DNA of 64,000 bases from the NCBI RefSeq assembly GCF_947179515.1, contig NC_067473.1, forward strand, positions 99,289,782 through 99,353,781, given 5' to 3'. The notes beneath the pieces are model-generated. The model saw only the letters and a program-made list of their open reading frames with translations, did no database searches and had not been told where the DNA came from. This DNA comes from Apodemus sylvaticus. Its lineage: Eukaryota; Chordata; Mammalia; Rodentia; Muridae. A program made the translations under genes and the position numbers. This document shows positions 46,795-59,329 of this stretch, piece after piece; the stretch's first letter is position 1, and every line of letters starts with the position of its first letter.

Positions 46795-47090
46795 AAATCA
46801 CTGGTCAGGATGCTGATGGAGGTCTTCAAGAAGGACATAAATAATTCCCTTAAAGAAATACAGGAAAACACAAGTAAATAGGGAGAAGCCCTTGAAGAAC
46901 TAAAGAAAATCATAGCAAAACAGGTGAAGGAATTGAACAAAGCCATCCAGGATCTAAAGAAGGAGGTAGAAACAATAATGAAATCACTAAAGGAGACAAC
47001 TAAGGACGTAGAAAACCCAGGAAAGAAGTCTGGAGTCATGGATCCAAGCATCAAAAACAGAATATAACATATAAAAGAAAAAAATACAGG
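46795..47090 (+). mobile_element. L1 ORF1 fragment (coiled-coil part)
   Basis: Text such as AATTCCCTTAAAGAAATACA and a heptad-repeat translation (KEIQENT-like, TAG-interrupted) match L1 ORF1 upstream of the RRM. Truncated at both ends and followed by a GGAA/GAAA tract. Confidence 0.8.
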
Positions 47091-47195
47091 AAGGAAATAA
47101 AAGGAAGGAAGGAAGAAAGAAAGGAAGGAAGGAAGGAAGGAAGGAGAGAGAGAAGGAGAGAGGAAGAGATGGAAAGAAAGAAAGAAAGAAAGAAA

Positions 47196-47268
<73 letters not shown>

Positions 47269-47286
47269 AGAAAGAAAGAAAGAAAT
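47090..47286. repeat. (GGAA)n/(GAAA)n microsatellite
   Basis: A GGAA-rich block is followed by an almost pure GAAA run of about 110 bases with two interruptions. Confidence 0.95.
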
Positions 47287-48169
47287 TATGTCTTATCCTT
47301 GGCTCCTTCTCCCTCTCAGGTTTCCTGCTATGATCTATGATGAGGTGAATATCACACTCCTGCCATCTACTTCCTCCATGATACTCAACCTAACCATTAA
47401 CCCACAGCAGTGAAGCCAGACTAACATGGACTGAAACTGAGATGAAATAAGTATCCTCTCTTTGTCACAGTGCCTTGTCACAGTAAAGAAACAAAATACT
47501 TAGCAAACAACATGCATGCCAGTGATTTTCCTCAGATATACCTGACACATCTGTACTGGTACTATACACTTGGGTGCTGGAAGCAAGCTAGGGAGAGCCT
47601 ATTTACATGCAAATTAATGTAATATAGTTGGAATTCTCAAACAACTATTTGTAACCCTATTCTATCTCTGTGTTTCAAAATGGTGCACAAGGCTGGATGT
47701 GATGGCCCATGCCATTTATAACAGTGATTAGAACAAGGTAGGTGGAATTTTTTGAGATCAAAATACACTTCCCAGTTTAACAGGCCATGAGACCTTCTCT
47801 CAAAAACAAATAACAAGTAAAATATATGCTTTCAACTATTTTTAATTAATACATTTGAGATTAGTTAACATATTGATTTTATTGAAGTATAAAGTATTTC
47901 CCTCAACAAATATCAAACAGTATTAATTATGATAAGACAGAAAAAGACTTGATTCCTATGATACAAAATCATATTTACCAATAGTGTAGTGTAGTATTAT
48001 ATTAGTTATCACAATCTGCATATTGGGAAAATAAATGAGAAGACAGAGGAAGGAATGTGGCCTAGGAACAGGAAGCATGCATAAGACGTTTTTTAAAAAG
48101 TCAAAAAACAGGTTTTCTATGAATTTTGTATCTACATTTTTCTACATTCATAAAACCCTCTGTGTGGGA

Positions 48170-48220
<51 letters not shown>

Positions 48221-48700
48221 TGAGTGGGCACATATGTATGTCACAAAGAAATAGGCAGAAGGCAGAGAATGGAAGATTATTAGTTGGAAGGACGTGTGGT
48301 GACAGAAGAAAAAAGAAGGAGAATGAAGATTGTCAAAATACATAAAATACTTTTTATATATTAGCATTATTATAAAACACTTTATATATGGGAATAAATA
48401 AAGTTAACCAAAAAGACAAATTGAACAAAGTGCCAGGAGTCCAAAAGTAGGAGAGACCCATCAGAGCTGAGCTAAGCAAAAGCCAAGTTCTCTTCTGTAC
48501 CTTCCAGTGTGAATATAGCCAGACAGGCTTTTGATTTAGTTCATGTAGACTCACATTGGAACTTTTCTTTCCAGAATATAAGATAATAAATTTGTCAAGC
48601 TCAATACACAGATTCTAATCATGTGAAATTAAAAAAAAAAGACACAATTGTCTTTACATCCTTTTTGCCATAAGAGCCTTCCAAGACAAAAGATCTGTTC
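47287..48700. other. Intergenic DNA between convergent V genes
   Basis: No gene is seen. A B1-like decayed SINE may occupy 47,690-47,815 (GCTGGATGTGATGGCCCATG), and a (GT)n run lies at 48,173-48,216. The interval separates the plus-strand IGKV3 pseudogene from the minus-strand V gene; their 3' ends face each other. Confidence 0.55.
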
Positions 48701-48817
48701 ATTAATTTTCTACCAAACTCTGCAACAGTTAAGCATAGCATCTGCAGGGAGAAAAGGAAGTGTGTAGGCCTGGAGATATGTGTTGTGGTGCAGGCAGCCA
48801 GTTAGAATCTCAGAGGA

Positions 48818-48845
48818 GGTTTGTGTAGGAGACTGATGCACTGTG
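48818..48845 (-). promoter_or_regulatory. V-RSS with 12-bp spacer (minus-strand V gene)
   Basis: On the minus strand the heptamer CACAGTG (48,839-48,845), a 12-base spacer (48,827-48,838) and nonamer ACACAAACC (48,818-48,826) follow the V exon directly. The heptamer is consensus and the nonamer close to it. Confidence 0.95.
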
Positions 48846-49377
48846 GGAGGAGAGCTGTAAACCTGTGCACAGTAATAATCTGCCAGGTCTTCAGCCTGCA
48901 CACTGCTGATGGTGAGAGTGAAATCTGTCCCAGATCCACTGCCTGTGAAGCGATCAGGGACCCCAGTGAACCTGTTGGATGCCCCATATATCAGCAGTTT
49001 AGGAGAGTGTCCTGGTTTCTGCTGGTACCAATTCACAACTGTACCCACATACTGACTGGCCTTGCAGTTCATGGCCACCCTGTCTCCTACTGATGTGGAT
49101 ATGGATTTTTGTGTCTGGGTCATAACAATGTCTCCATCCACACCTGCAATCAAAAATAGATAATGAGTATACACTTATATACTCAAAAAAATTTTGTAAT
49201 CCACATCTTAGAATCCAACTGTCTTTTCTAATGTAATTATCTTTTTATCACTTGCTTCCTATAGGAAATAGGTATTTCTCTACAAATGAATTACTTTTAA
49301 GACAATATAATACTTTTAAATGTCTCACCAGACAACCAGAGCAACAGGAATATGAAGACCTGAGTCTGTGACTCCAT
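48846..49377 (-). CDS. Immunoglobulin kappa variable gene, IGKV6-like (two exons, reverse)
   Basis: Leader exon 49,377-49,329 encodes MESQTQVFIFLLLWLSG. The intron is GT-AG and 185 bases (49,328-49,144). The V exon 49,143-48,846 gives VDG then the mature DIVMTQTQKSISTSVGDRVA. Cys23 (MNCKAS), Trp (VNWYQQKPG), FR3 SGSGSGTDFTLTI and ADYYC are all intact, with no stops. CDR1 is the short 11-residue type (KASQYVGTVVN), matching the mouse/rat IGKV6 (Vk19) pattern. Germline CDR3 starts AQVYSSPP; alanine as its first residue is unusual where Gln is common. Reverse orientation means joining to a downstream Jkappa in plus orientation would be by inversion. Likely functional. Confidence 0.93.
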
Positions 49378-49470
49378 CTTGATGTCGATGCTGGTCTGAG
49401 GCATTTCAGATCACACTTCAAAGGCCTGGTTTATAAATCATGGGCAGATGGTCTGGTCTGTTAAGAACCT

Positions 49471-49478
49471 ATGCAAAG
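49471..49478 (-). promoter_or_regulatory. Variant octamer upstream of the IGKV6-like gene
   Basis: Minus-strand CTTTGCAT, one mismatch from ATTTGCAT, lies 94 bases upstream of the leader ATG, the correct distance for a kappa octamer. No better match is seen nearby. Confidence 0.7.
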
Positions 49479-50039
49479 TAGTCTTCAAATAAGGAAGTAA
49501 ATTGGCTGGACACAGCTGTGTGACAGCATCCAGGTCAAATCAACAGCCAAAAGTACTATAAAAGACAGGAAGTAATCACTGGAAAGGAAGTCAACATAGA
49601 AGCTCAAGGACCAATTTAAAGCTCTGAAACCACAAGTGTGTAGATGCTCTCATGACAGGCTTCCATTGTAAATTAAGAGATAAGTTTTACAGAAATAATA
49701 GAACAACTACCTTTGATTCAAACCTGAGGAAACAATAATTCCTATATAACAACAACAAAATAAACAGGGGAAGTGGAAAAAGAAAGGAAAGAAAGAAGTG
49801 AAAGGGGAGAGGAGGGAAAGAAAGAGAAGGATGGAGGAGGAATATTGAATGGGGTAGGTAAGAGAAAAGTGGAGGTCAGTCCCTGCAGCCACTGAAACAG
49901 GACTCAATTTGTGCCACCTCTGGTCAGCATCTGCAACAGACTGACATCCTGGTGGTCCTCTGGGTCCAGCAGCATCTCCATGCATCTGGCCATCTGTGCC
50001 CCTGTGCTATGAGTGTTTTTGAAACTCAAAGGAGACAGT
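49479..50039. other. Upstream region of the IGKV6-like gene, otherwise unassigned
   Basis: A purine-rich GAAAG/GGAGAGG stretch occupies 49,765-49,850. On the minus strand about 49,860-49,985 is open and GC-richer, but I do not recognise it. Nothing else is seen. Confidence 0.4.
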
Positions 50040-51300
50040 ATTCAGAGTTCTTGTATAAATTGGCCTTGTGAGGAGTTGGCTATAATTTAATTCCATCTCT
50101 CCGTTTTCTGTAAGCACATCGAGAACCATGACGAGCTTTACTAAAGAAAAGTTTGAATGACATATCCTTGATGAAGGTTTTATATACTGCTAAAGACATT
50201 CTGGACCAAATATATATCAATGAAGTATCTTTCTCTGACTGTAAGGATCCTTTCTATGTTGTGAACTTCTGAGACATTTTAAAGAAGTATCTGAGGTGGC
50301 TAAAGCTCTGCCCTGTGTCACTCCCTTTTAAGCAGTGAAATGTAATGACAGCAGAGCCATAGTGAACACCCTAACTGCTATTGGGACAGAATTTGACTGT
50401 TCAAAGAAGACTGAAATACAGTTGGTGCAGGGAATTGGGGTGCCTCCAGAGAGGATTATCTATGCAACTACTTGTAAACAAGTGTCTCCCATAAAGAATG
50501 CTATCAGTATCAGAGTCCAGATGATGACCCTTAACAGTGAAATTGAATTGATGAAAGTCAGCAGAGTATATCCAAAGGCAAAGTTTGTTTTGCAGATTGC
50601 CATTGATGATTCCAGAGCAGTTTGTCACCTCAATGACAAATTTGTTGCCACACTCAAAACCAGCATCTTCTCTTGGAATGGGCAAAAAAGCTAAATGTTG
50701 AAATCATTGGTGGGCAGTCATTGTACTTACCCTGAGATCCTCATGCATGAAGTGTCAGATGTCCCCTGTATATTTGATATGGGAACAGAAGTTGATTTCA
50801 GCATGTATCTGCTTGATATTGATGGTGGTTTCCCTGGATCTAAAGATACAAAGCTAAAATTTGAAGAGCTCACCAGTGTGATCATCCCAGCTCTGGACAA
50901 GTGTTTCCCACCAGACTCTAAAGTGAGAATCTAGCTGAGTGAGGCAGATACTATGATCAGCTTTCACGCTTAAAGTCAATATTGTTCCCCACCAAAAAAA
51001 AGCATGTGGAATGAACAGACCAGCTCTGATGATGACCATGAGTCAAATGAGCAAATCATCATGAATTATGTGAATGATGGAGTGTATGGATCATTTAACT
51101 GCAATCTTTATGATCATGCACATGGTAAGGCCCTGCTGCAGAAGAGACCCAAGCCAGATAAGAAATATTACTCATTCACCATATGGGGACAAACATGTGA
51201 TGTACTTGATAGGATTGATGAGTGCTGTAACCTACCTGAAATGCATGTGACTGATTGGATGCTGTTTGAGATCATGGGTGCATACACTGTTTCTGCTGCT
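50040..51300 (+). pseudogene. ODC1: Ornithine decarboxylase processed pseudogene, 3'-truncated
   Basis: Intronless relic of the polyamine-pathway enzyme. The start ATG is at 50,128 (MTSFTKEKFE), preceded by 5' UTR-like sequence from about 50,040. Readable parts: KTEIQLVQGIGVPPERIIYA, a TCKQVSPIKNA segment, VQMMTLNSEIELMKVSRVYP, LLDIDGGFPGSKDTKLKFEE, NEQIIMNYVNDGVYGSFNCN and LPEMHVTDWMLFEIMGAYTV. The conserved VKCN lysine region (PLP site) is present as MKCNDS after a stop. Many stops and shifts divide it. The last part of the enzyme is missing because the sequence runs into a CTTT repeat and an L1 at about 51,300. ODC is a better fit than its homologue antizyme inhibitor. Confidence 0.9.
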
Positions 51301-51304
51301 GCTA

Positions 51305-51307
51305 TTT

Positions 51308-51367
<60 letters not shown>

Positions 51368-51397
51368 TTTTTCTTTCTTTCTTTCTTTCTTTTTTTA
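51305..51397. repeat. (CTTT)n microsatellite
   Basis: A long CTTT run between the cut ODC pseudogene and the 3' end of a reverse L1. It is probably the expanded complement of that L1's A-rich tail. Confidence 0.9.
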
Positions 51398-52402
51398 CTT
51401 ATTTTATTTTATTTTATTTTATTTACATTGCAAATGATTTCCCCTTTTCTGGGTCCCCACTCCCCGAAGGTCCCATAAGCCCTCTTCTGTCCCCCTATTC
51501 TTCCATCCACCCCTTCCCACTTCCCTGTTCTGGAATTCCCCTATACTCTTGCACTGAGTCTTTCCAGAACCAGGGGCCACTCCTCCATTCTTTTGGACAA
51601 CATTTAATTTGTGGATTATGTCTTGGGTATTCCAAGTTTCTAGGCTAATATCCACTTATCAGTGAGTGCATACCACGATTGATGTTTTGAGACTGGGTTA
51701 CCTCTCTTAGTATGATGTTCTCCAGCTCCATTTTTCTAAGAATTTCATGAATTCATTGTTTCTAATGGCTGAATAGTACTCCATTGTGTAAATATACCAC
51801 ATTTTTTGTATCCATTTCTCCGTTGAAGGACACCTAGGTTCTTTCCAGCTTCTGGCTGCTACAAATAGGGCTGCTATGAACATAGTTGAGTATGTGTCCT
51901 TATTGCATGCTGAAGAATCCTCTGGATATATGCCCAGTAGTGGTATAACAGGGTCCTCAGGAAGTGACATGCCCAGTTTTCTGAGGAACCACCAGACTGA
52001 TTTCCAAAGTGGTTGTACCATCTTGCAATCCCACCAGCAGTGGAGTAGTGTTCCTCTTTCTCCACATCCTCACCAACACCTGCTGTCTCCTGAGTTTTTG
52101 ACCTTAGCCATTCTGACTGGTGTGAGGTGAAATCTCAAGGTTGTTTTGATATGCATTTCCCTAATGATTAATGTTGTTGAACATTTCTTAAGGTGTTTCT
52201 CAGCTCTCTGAAGTTCTTCATGTGAAAATTCTTTGTTTAGCTCCGTACCCCACTTTTTAATGGGGTTATTTGGTTCTCTGGGTTCTACTTTCTTGAGTTC
52301 TTTGTATATATTAGATATTAGCCCTCTGTCGGATTTAGGGTTGGTGAAGATCCTTTCCCAGTCTGTTGGTTGACCTTTTGTCCTTTTGAATGTGTCCTTT
52401 GC
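51398..52402 (-). mobile_element. 5'-truncated L1 (ORF2 C-terminus and 3' UTR)
   Basis: The 3' end is at the CTTT run. Minus-strand translation near 52,060-51,710 gives the ORF2 tail with MEKEEHYSTAGGIARWYNHF in one frame and WWFLRKLGMSLPEDPVIPLL in another. Truncated at about 52,402. Confidence 0.88.
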
Positions 52403-52455
52403 CTTTGGAATGTAAACAAAGAATATAGAAAATAAAAATATTAAAAAAAATACAA
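52403..52455 (+). mobile_element. Isolated L1 3' tail
   Basis: GGAATGTAAACAAAGAATAT followed by AAAATATTAAAAAAAA repeats the 3' terminus seen at 3,515-3,565. Only about 50 bases are present, in the opposite direction to the neighbouring L1. Confidence 0.7.
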
Positions 52456-53019
52456 GGATTAGACCAAGTGTTTTTAAAACTGCTATTATAAAGTGATAAG
52501 GAAAATTAAGTAATGGAAGTTAATATTTAGTCAATCAATCTCATCGTCATTTCAGATATTAGTTTATATACTTTCTGGTTTGTATAGTTAATATGTAGTT
52601 GGAGACAGGCAATGTTTGCTTGTTCATATATGGTATGAATAGACAGATGGTCTTCAAAAAGCTCAGAGACTCATACAATAGGACATTTAAAGATATTTTC
52701 ACTAATTTAGGGATTTTTTGACATTGAGACATGTCAACTCCTGGCAGTATCCCCATCTACTTGGAAGGTGATAAACATAAAAAGACTTCCACATGGAGTT
52801 GCTTCAATTTGTACCTAGCTAGTCATTGGGCAAAGAAAATGCCCAAACTTTATCTGCAGATAGAATGATATCTAGAAAGAACAAATGGATGCAGAAAAGA
52901 CAAATGCCAACCTCTGCCAACCACAGGGTAAGCAAGTCTTTCAAAACTACTGCTTCACAAAACATCTATCAACTATTCTGGGCCAGACAGCTGAAGATAA
53001 ATACTGCAGTGTTATGAGA
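52456..53019. other. Non-coding, no gene seen
   Basis: AT-rich DNA with nothing recognisable before the LTR-like region. Confidence 0.4.
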
Positions 53020-53666
53020 ATATTGGTGCCTGGAGCTATCCTCACTTAGATCTCAATGCCAAGAACTCTCCATACCAGGAGCCATCCCCATCTAGATCTC
53101 AATGCCAGGAGGTCTTGATACCAGGACTCATTCTCACTTAGATCTCCATGCCAGGAATTATTCTTACATAGATCTCAAAATCCCCTCCGTTGGAAGCTCA
53201 TCTGTGGATAGGTTACTATAGCAACCCCGTTCCACTTCACCTCCTCATGACCCCCTTTATCATGCCAGAATTCCAGCAGCAACAATTAGCCTTACTCAGA
53301 AATTATGAGAAAATGTTTCTTAGAAATGATGCCAGCCCCCTGAGATGGTTCCCGCTTAACCCCTCCCTACACCTATACCTTTTCCTTTAAATTGGCTCAT
53401 GTAAAAAAATAAAATTTGACGGCTTAATCAGAATCAGACTTGCTGTCTGCCTTCTTGTGTCTCTTGTCTCTCACCTTCTCCTTAGGTAGTTCTGGGGACC
53501 CTGTTGACTGTCCTGTGGGTCAGGACATATTGGGTCATTCTCTCTTTGTGTGCAGAGCAGCCCCAGCATGCTGGTTACAATAAAAATTCCTCATGTATTT
53601 TTCATTGATAATCCCCATGGTTCACTCAGAGAGCCCAGTAAGTTAAGATTGTTCGGGTTTTACATT

Positions 53667-53684
53667 TGGTGCATTGGCCAGGAA
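53667..53684 (+). promoter_or_regulatory. tRNA-Gly-type primer-binding site
   Basis: TGGTGCATTGGCCAGGAA is one base from the complement of the tRNA-Gly 3' end (TGCATTGGCCGGGAA). It lies just downstream of LTR-like sequence. Confidence 0.75.
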
Positions 53685-54353
53685 CCCTCCTGTGAGAACC
53701 ATTGGAGAAGAGGAAACTGAGGTACCATTGTAGGTTTTCTGTCTGTTTCACTGTTTGTCAAAGTCTGAGTCTGTAGGCCTGTCTGAAATTTTGGTTTTGC
53801 TTGCAAGCATCTGGGGTTTGGAGAGCCTGTCTTGTGCACTGAGTTCGACTGGCAGACATGCTAGAGTTGAGACAGCGGGAGTCTGGAGGATGCTTCAAGT
53901 CCTGGAAAGGGCTGGGTAAGGCTCTTCTTCATCGGTAAATAGCAAGACAGTAATGGCGGGAACCGAGTTTTGCTGAAATCTGATTTATCTGGTTTCTGTG
54001 GCATGTGCAGGGGCACCTGGTAGCTGAAACTGGGCCCATCTAGGGGCAAATTGTGTGTTGATTGTCCTTGCTCTGTGTTCTTGGTTCTAGAGGCCTGACC
54101 TTGGCAGGGTCAGGTTGTCTGTGTGGTGATTGTTTTTCTCTGTATTGTTTTGTAACTTGTTCAGTGTTTTTGGACTTAGACGGACTATATTATTTGGAAA
54201 TTAGACCAACTGAAAAGCAATTCTCTTTTTCTGTAGGGACCTTAGACTTAAAAAGCACCAAAATTGGGTCATGTGACTCTAGTGTGCCGAGTTAGAACAA
54301 AAGGAGAGACAAATTACTTGAGCTCTGAGGCCCCATGGTGAGGAAAATAAGTC

Positions 54354-57300
54354 TTTTTTTTTTTTACTTGATATATTCTTTATTTACATTTCAAGTGATT
54401 TTTTTCTTTCCTGGATTCCACCCCCCCAGAGAGTCCTAAAAGCCCTCTTCCCTCCCCCTTTTCCCCCATCTACCCTTTCCCAATTCCCCATCCTAGCATT
54501 CCCCCACACTGCTGCACTGAGCCTTTCCAGGGCCAGGGTGAACTCCCTCCTACCTCTTGGGCATTATTCTATATGTGAATTATGTCTTGGGTATTCCAAG
54601 CTTCTAGGCAAATATCAGTTTATCAGTGAGTGCATACCATGAGTGTTCTTTTGAGACTGGGTTACCTCATTTAGGAAGATGTTCTCCAGTTCCACCCATT
54701 TGTCTAAGAAATTCATGAATTCATTGTTTCTAATGGCTGAATAGTACTCCATTGTGAATATATACCACATTTTCTGTATCGATTCCTCTGTTGAGGGACA
54801 TCTGGGTTCTTTCTGGCTTCTGGCTATTATAACTGGGGAATCCTCTGGGTATGTGCCCAGGAGTGATATAGGAGCGTCCACTGGAAGTATCATTCCCAGT
54901 TTTCTGAGGAACCACCAGACTGATTTCTAGAGTAGTAGTACCAGCTTGCAACCCCACCAGCAGTGGAGAAGTGTTCCTCTTTCTCCTGTTTTCTCCTGAG
55001 TTTTTGATCTTAACCATTCTGATTGGTGTGAGGTGAAATCTCAGAGGTGTTTTGATTTGCATTTCCCTGATGACTAAGGATGTTGAACATTTCTTTAGGT
55101 GCTTCTCAGTAATTCAATATTCCTCAGGTAAAAATTCTTTGTTTAGCTCTGTACCCAATTTTTTTTTTATTTCTTTTTTTTTTCTTTCTTTTCTTTAATT
55201 TATTGATATATTAATTTACATTTCAAATAATTTCCCCTTTTCTGGACCCCCACTCCCTGAAAGTCCCATCAGTCCCCTTCCCTCCCCCTGTTTTCCCACC
55301 CAACCCTTCCCACTTCCCTGTTCTGATTTTGCTCTATACTGCTTCACTGATTCTTTTCAGAACAACGGGCCACTCCTCCATTCTTCTTGTACCTCATTTG
55401 ATGTGTGGATTATGTTTTGGGTATTCCAGTTTTCTAGGTTAATATCCACTTATTAGTGAGTGCATACCATGATTCATCTTTTGAGTCTGGGTTACCTCAC
55501 TTAGTATGATATTCTCCAGCTCCATCCATTTGCCTAAGAATTTCATGAATTCATTGTTTCTAATGGCTGAATAGTACTCCATTGTGTATATATACCACAT
55601 TTTTTGCATCCACTCTGCTGTTGTGGGATACCTGGGTTCTTTCCAATGTCTGGCAATTATAAATAGGGATGCTATGAACATATTGGAACATGTATCCTTA
55701 TTACATGCTGGGAAATATTTTGGGTATATGCCCAGGAGTGATATAGCAGGATCTTCTGGAAATGAGGTGCCCAGTTTTCTGAGAAACCGCCAGACTGATT
55801 TCCAGAGTGATTGTACCAATTTGCAACTCCACCAGCAGTGGAGGAGTGTTCCTCTTTCTCCACATCCTTGCCAACACCTGCTGTCTCCTGAATTTTTAAT
55901 CTTAGCCATTCTGACTACTGTAAAATGAAATCTCAGGGTTGTTTTGATTTGCATTTCCCTAATGACTAATGAAGTTGAGCATTTTTTAAGATGCTTCTCT
56001 GCCATCCGAAGTTCTTCAGGTGAGAATTCTTTGTTTAACTCTGTACCCCATTTTTTAATAGGGTTGTTTGGTTTTCTGGAGTCTAACTTCTTGAGTTCTT
56101 TATATATATTGGATATTAGCCCTCTATCTGATGTAGGATTGGTGAAGATCTTTTCTCAATTTGTTGGTTGCCGATTTGTCCTTTTGATGGTGTCCTTTGC
56201 CTTACAGAAACTTTGTAATTTTATGAGGTCCCATTTGTCAATTCTTGATCTTAGAGCATAAGCTATTGGTGTTCTGTTCAGAAATTTTCTCCCTATACCG
56301 ATGTCCTCAAGGGTCTTCCCCAGGTTCTTTTCTATTAGCTTCAGAGTGTCTGGCTTTATGTGGAGGTCCTTGATCCATTTGGATTTGAGCTTAGTACAAG
56401 GAGACAAGGATGGATCAATTCGCATTCTTCTGCATGCTGACCACCAGTTGAACCAGCACCATATGTTGAAAAGGCTATCTTCTTGCCATTGGATGTTTTC
56501 AGCCCCTTTGTCGAGGATCAAGTGGCCATAGGTGTGTGGGTTCATTTCTGGATCTTCAATCCTGTTCCATTGATCTGCCTGCCAGTCACTGTACCAATAC
56601 CATGTAGTTTTTAACACTATTGCTCTGTAGTATTGCTTGAGGTCAGGGATACAGATTCCCCCAGATTTTCTTTTGTTGCTGAGATTACTTTTAGCTATCC
56701 TGGGTTTTTTGTTATTCCAGATGAATTTGAGAATTGCTCTTTCTAACTCTGTGAAGAATTGAGTTGGGATTTTGATGGGCATTGCATTGAATCTGTATAT
56801 TGCTTTTGGCAAAATGGCCATTTTAACTATATTGATCCTGATGATCCATGAGCATGGGAGGTTTTCCCATTTTTTGAGGTCTTCTTCCATCTCCTTCTTC
56901 AGAGTCTTTAGAAATGAAAAGGGAGATATTACAACAGAAACTGAGGAAATCCAAAAAATCATCAGATCCTACTACAAAAGCCTATACTCAACACAACTGG
57001 AGAATCTGGAGGAAACTGACAATTTCCTTGACAGATACCAAATACCAAAATTAAATCAGGACCAAATAGATCATCTAAACAGTCCCATAACCCCTAAAGA
57101 AATAGAAGGGGTCATAGAAAGTCTTCCAACCAAAAAAAGCACAGGACCATATGGTTTTAGTGCAGAATTCTATCAGACCTTCAAAGAAGACCTAACACCA
57201 ATACTCTTCAAACTATTCCACAAAATATAAACAGAAGGAACCCTACCCAATTCCTTCTATGAAGCCACAATTACGCTGATACCAAAACCACACAAAGATC

Positions 57301-59329
57301 CAACAAAGAAAGAAAACTTCAGACCAATCTCCCTTATGAACATTGATGCAAAAATACTCAATAAAATTCTTGCCAACCGAATCCAAGAACACATCAAAAC
57401 GATCATCCACCATGATCAAGTAGGCTTTATCCCAGTAATGCAGGGTTGGTTCAATATATGGAAATACATCAATGCAATCCACTACATAAACAAATTCAAA
57501 GAAAAAAAAACGCATGGTCATTTCATTGGATGCTGAAAAAGCATTTGACAAAATTCAGCATCCTTTCATGCTTAAAGTCTTGAAAAGAACAGGAATTCAA
57601 GGCCCATACCTAAACATCGTTAAAGCAACATACAGCAAACTGGTAGCCAGCTTCAAACTAAATGGAGAGAAACTTGAAGCAATCCCACTAAAATCAGGGA
57701 CTAGACAGGGCTTCCCTCTTTCTCTTTATCTTTTCAATATTGTACTTGAGGTACTTGCTTGGGCAATTAGACAACATAAGGAGGTCAAAGGGATACAAAT
57801 TGGAAAGGAAGAAGTCAAACTATCATTATTTGCAGATGACATGACAGTCTACCTAAGTGACCCAAAAAACTCCACTAGAGAACTCCTACAGCTGATAAAC
57901 AACTTCAGCAAAGTAGCAGGTTATAAAATCAACTCAAGCAAATCAGTGGCCTTCCTATACTCAAAGGATAAGCAGGCTGAGAAAGAAATTAGGGAAATGA
58001 ACCCCTCACAATAGCCACAAACAGTGTAAAGTACCTTGGGGTGACTCTTACCAAACATGTGAAAGATCTGTATGACAAGAACTTCAAGACTCTGAAGAAG
58101 GAAATGGAAGAAGACCTCTGTACCCCATTTTTAAGGGGATATTTGGCTCTCTGGAGTCTACCTTCTTGAGTTCTTAGTATATCTTGGATATAAGCCCTCT
58201 GTTGGATGTAGTGTTGGTATTAGATCTTTTCTAAGTTTGTTGCTTGCTCTCTTGTCCTTTTGACAATGTCCTTAGTCTTACAGAAACTTTGTAGTTTTAT
58301 GAGGTCCCATTTCTCAATTCTTGATCTTAGAGCATAAGCTATTGGTGTTCTGCTCAGGAAAATTTCCCCTGTGCCCATGTCCTCCATATTTTTTCAATAT
58401 AGTACTTGAAGTTCTAGTCAGAGCAATTAGACAACAAAAGAAGATCAAATGGATACAACTTGGAAAGGAAGAAGTCAAACTATCACTATTTGCAGATGAT
58501 ATGATACTATACTATACTTAAGGAACACAAAACTCCACCAGAGAAATCCTACAGCTGATAAACAACTTCAGCAAGGTGGCTGGATATAAAATTAACACAA
58601 GCAAATTAGTGGCCTTCCTTACTCAAAGGATAAAAGAGAAAGAAATTAGGAAAATGACACCCTTCATAATAGCCACAAACCATGTCAAGTATCTTGGTGT
58701 GTCTCTAACCAAAAGTGAAAGATCTGTATGACAGGAGCTTTAAGTCTTTGAAGAAAGAAATCGAAGAAGACCTCAGAAGATGGAAAGATCTTCCATGCTC
58801 TTGGATGGACAGGATTAATATAGTAAAAATGGCCATCTTGTCAAAATAAATCTACAGATTCAATGCAATCCCCAACAAAATCCCAACTCAATTCTTCCTA
58901 GACTTAGAAAGAGCAATTCTCAAATTCATCTGGAATAACAAATCACCCAGGATAGCTAAAACTATTCTCAAAAGTAAAAGAACTTCTGGGGGAAATCAGT
59001 ATCCTAGACCTCAAGCAATACTACAGAGCAATTGTGTTAAAAACTTCATGGTATTGATACAGTGACAGGCAAGTAGAACAATGGAATAGAATTGAAGACC
59101 CAGAAATGAACCCACAAAATTATGGTCACTTGATCTTTGATAAAGGAGCTACAACCATCCAGTGGAATAAAGATCCTTTTCTCCAAATGGTGCTGGTTCA
59201 ACTGGAGGTCAGCATGCAAAAGAATGCAAATTGATCTATTCTTATCTCCTTGCACTAAGCTCAAGTCCAAGTGAATGAATAACCTCCACATAAAAGCAGA
59301 CACACTAAAACTAATAGAAAAGAAACTGG
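54354..59329 (-). mobile_element. Older L1 with 5' inversion, split by a younger L1
   Basis: Reverse 3' part at 54,354-55,164 continues at 58,117-58,386. The 5' part is inverted (plus strand) at 58,387-59,329. Flanking repeat GAAAATAAGTC is at 54,343-54,353 and 59,330-59,340, the terminal repeat being part of the host retroviral leader. The two parts meet within the same ORF2 area (GAGGACATGGGCAC versus AAGAAACTGGGAAA), with only a few bases lost between them. This is the twin-priming arrangement. Coding capacity is gone. Confidence 0.88.
55165..58116 (-). mobile_element. Younger L1 with 5' inversion, nested in the older one
   Basis: Reverse 3' part 55,165-56,907 (3' UTR and ORF2 C-terminal third); inverted 5' part 56,908-58,116 in plus orientation. 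The inverted part encodes RT, including LFADDMTVYLSDP near 57,828-57,865, with a stop at 57,228 and a frameshift near 57,515. Host L1 sequence CTCTGTACCC-ATTTT appears on both sides (55,147 and 58,118), differing at one base, as the target duplication. Sequence is close to the full-length element at 22,992, so it is young. Confidence 0.9.

Noticed and set aside
49707..49985. Minus-strand 92-codon frame as a gene
   Set aside because: No recognisable domain, and it ends in a purine-rich simple tract. The evidence is too weak.
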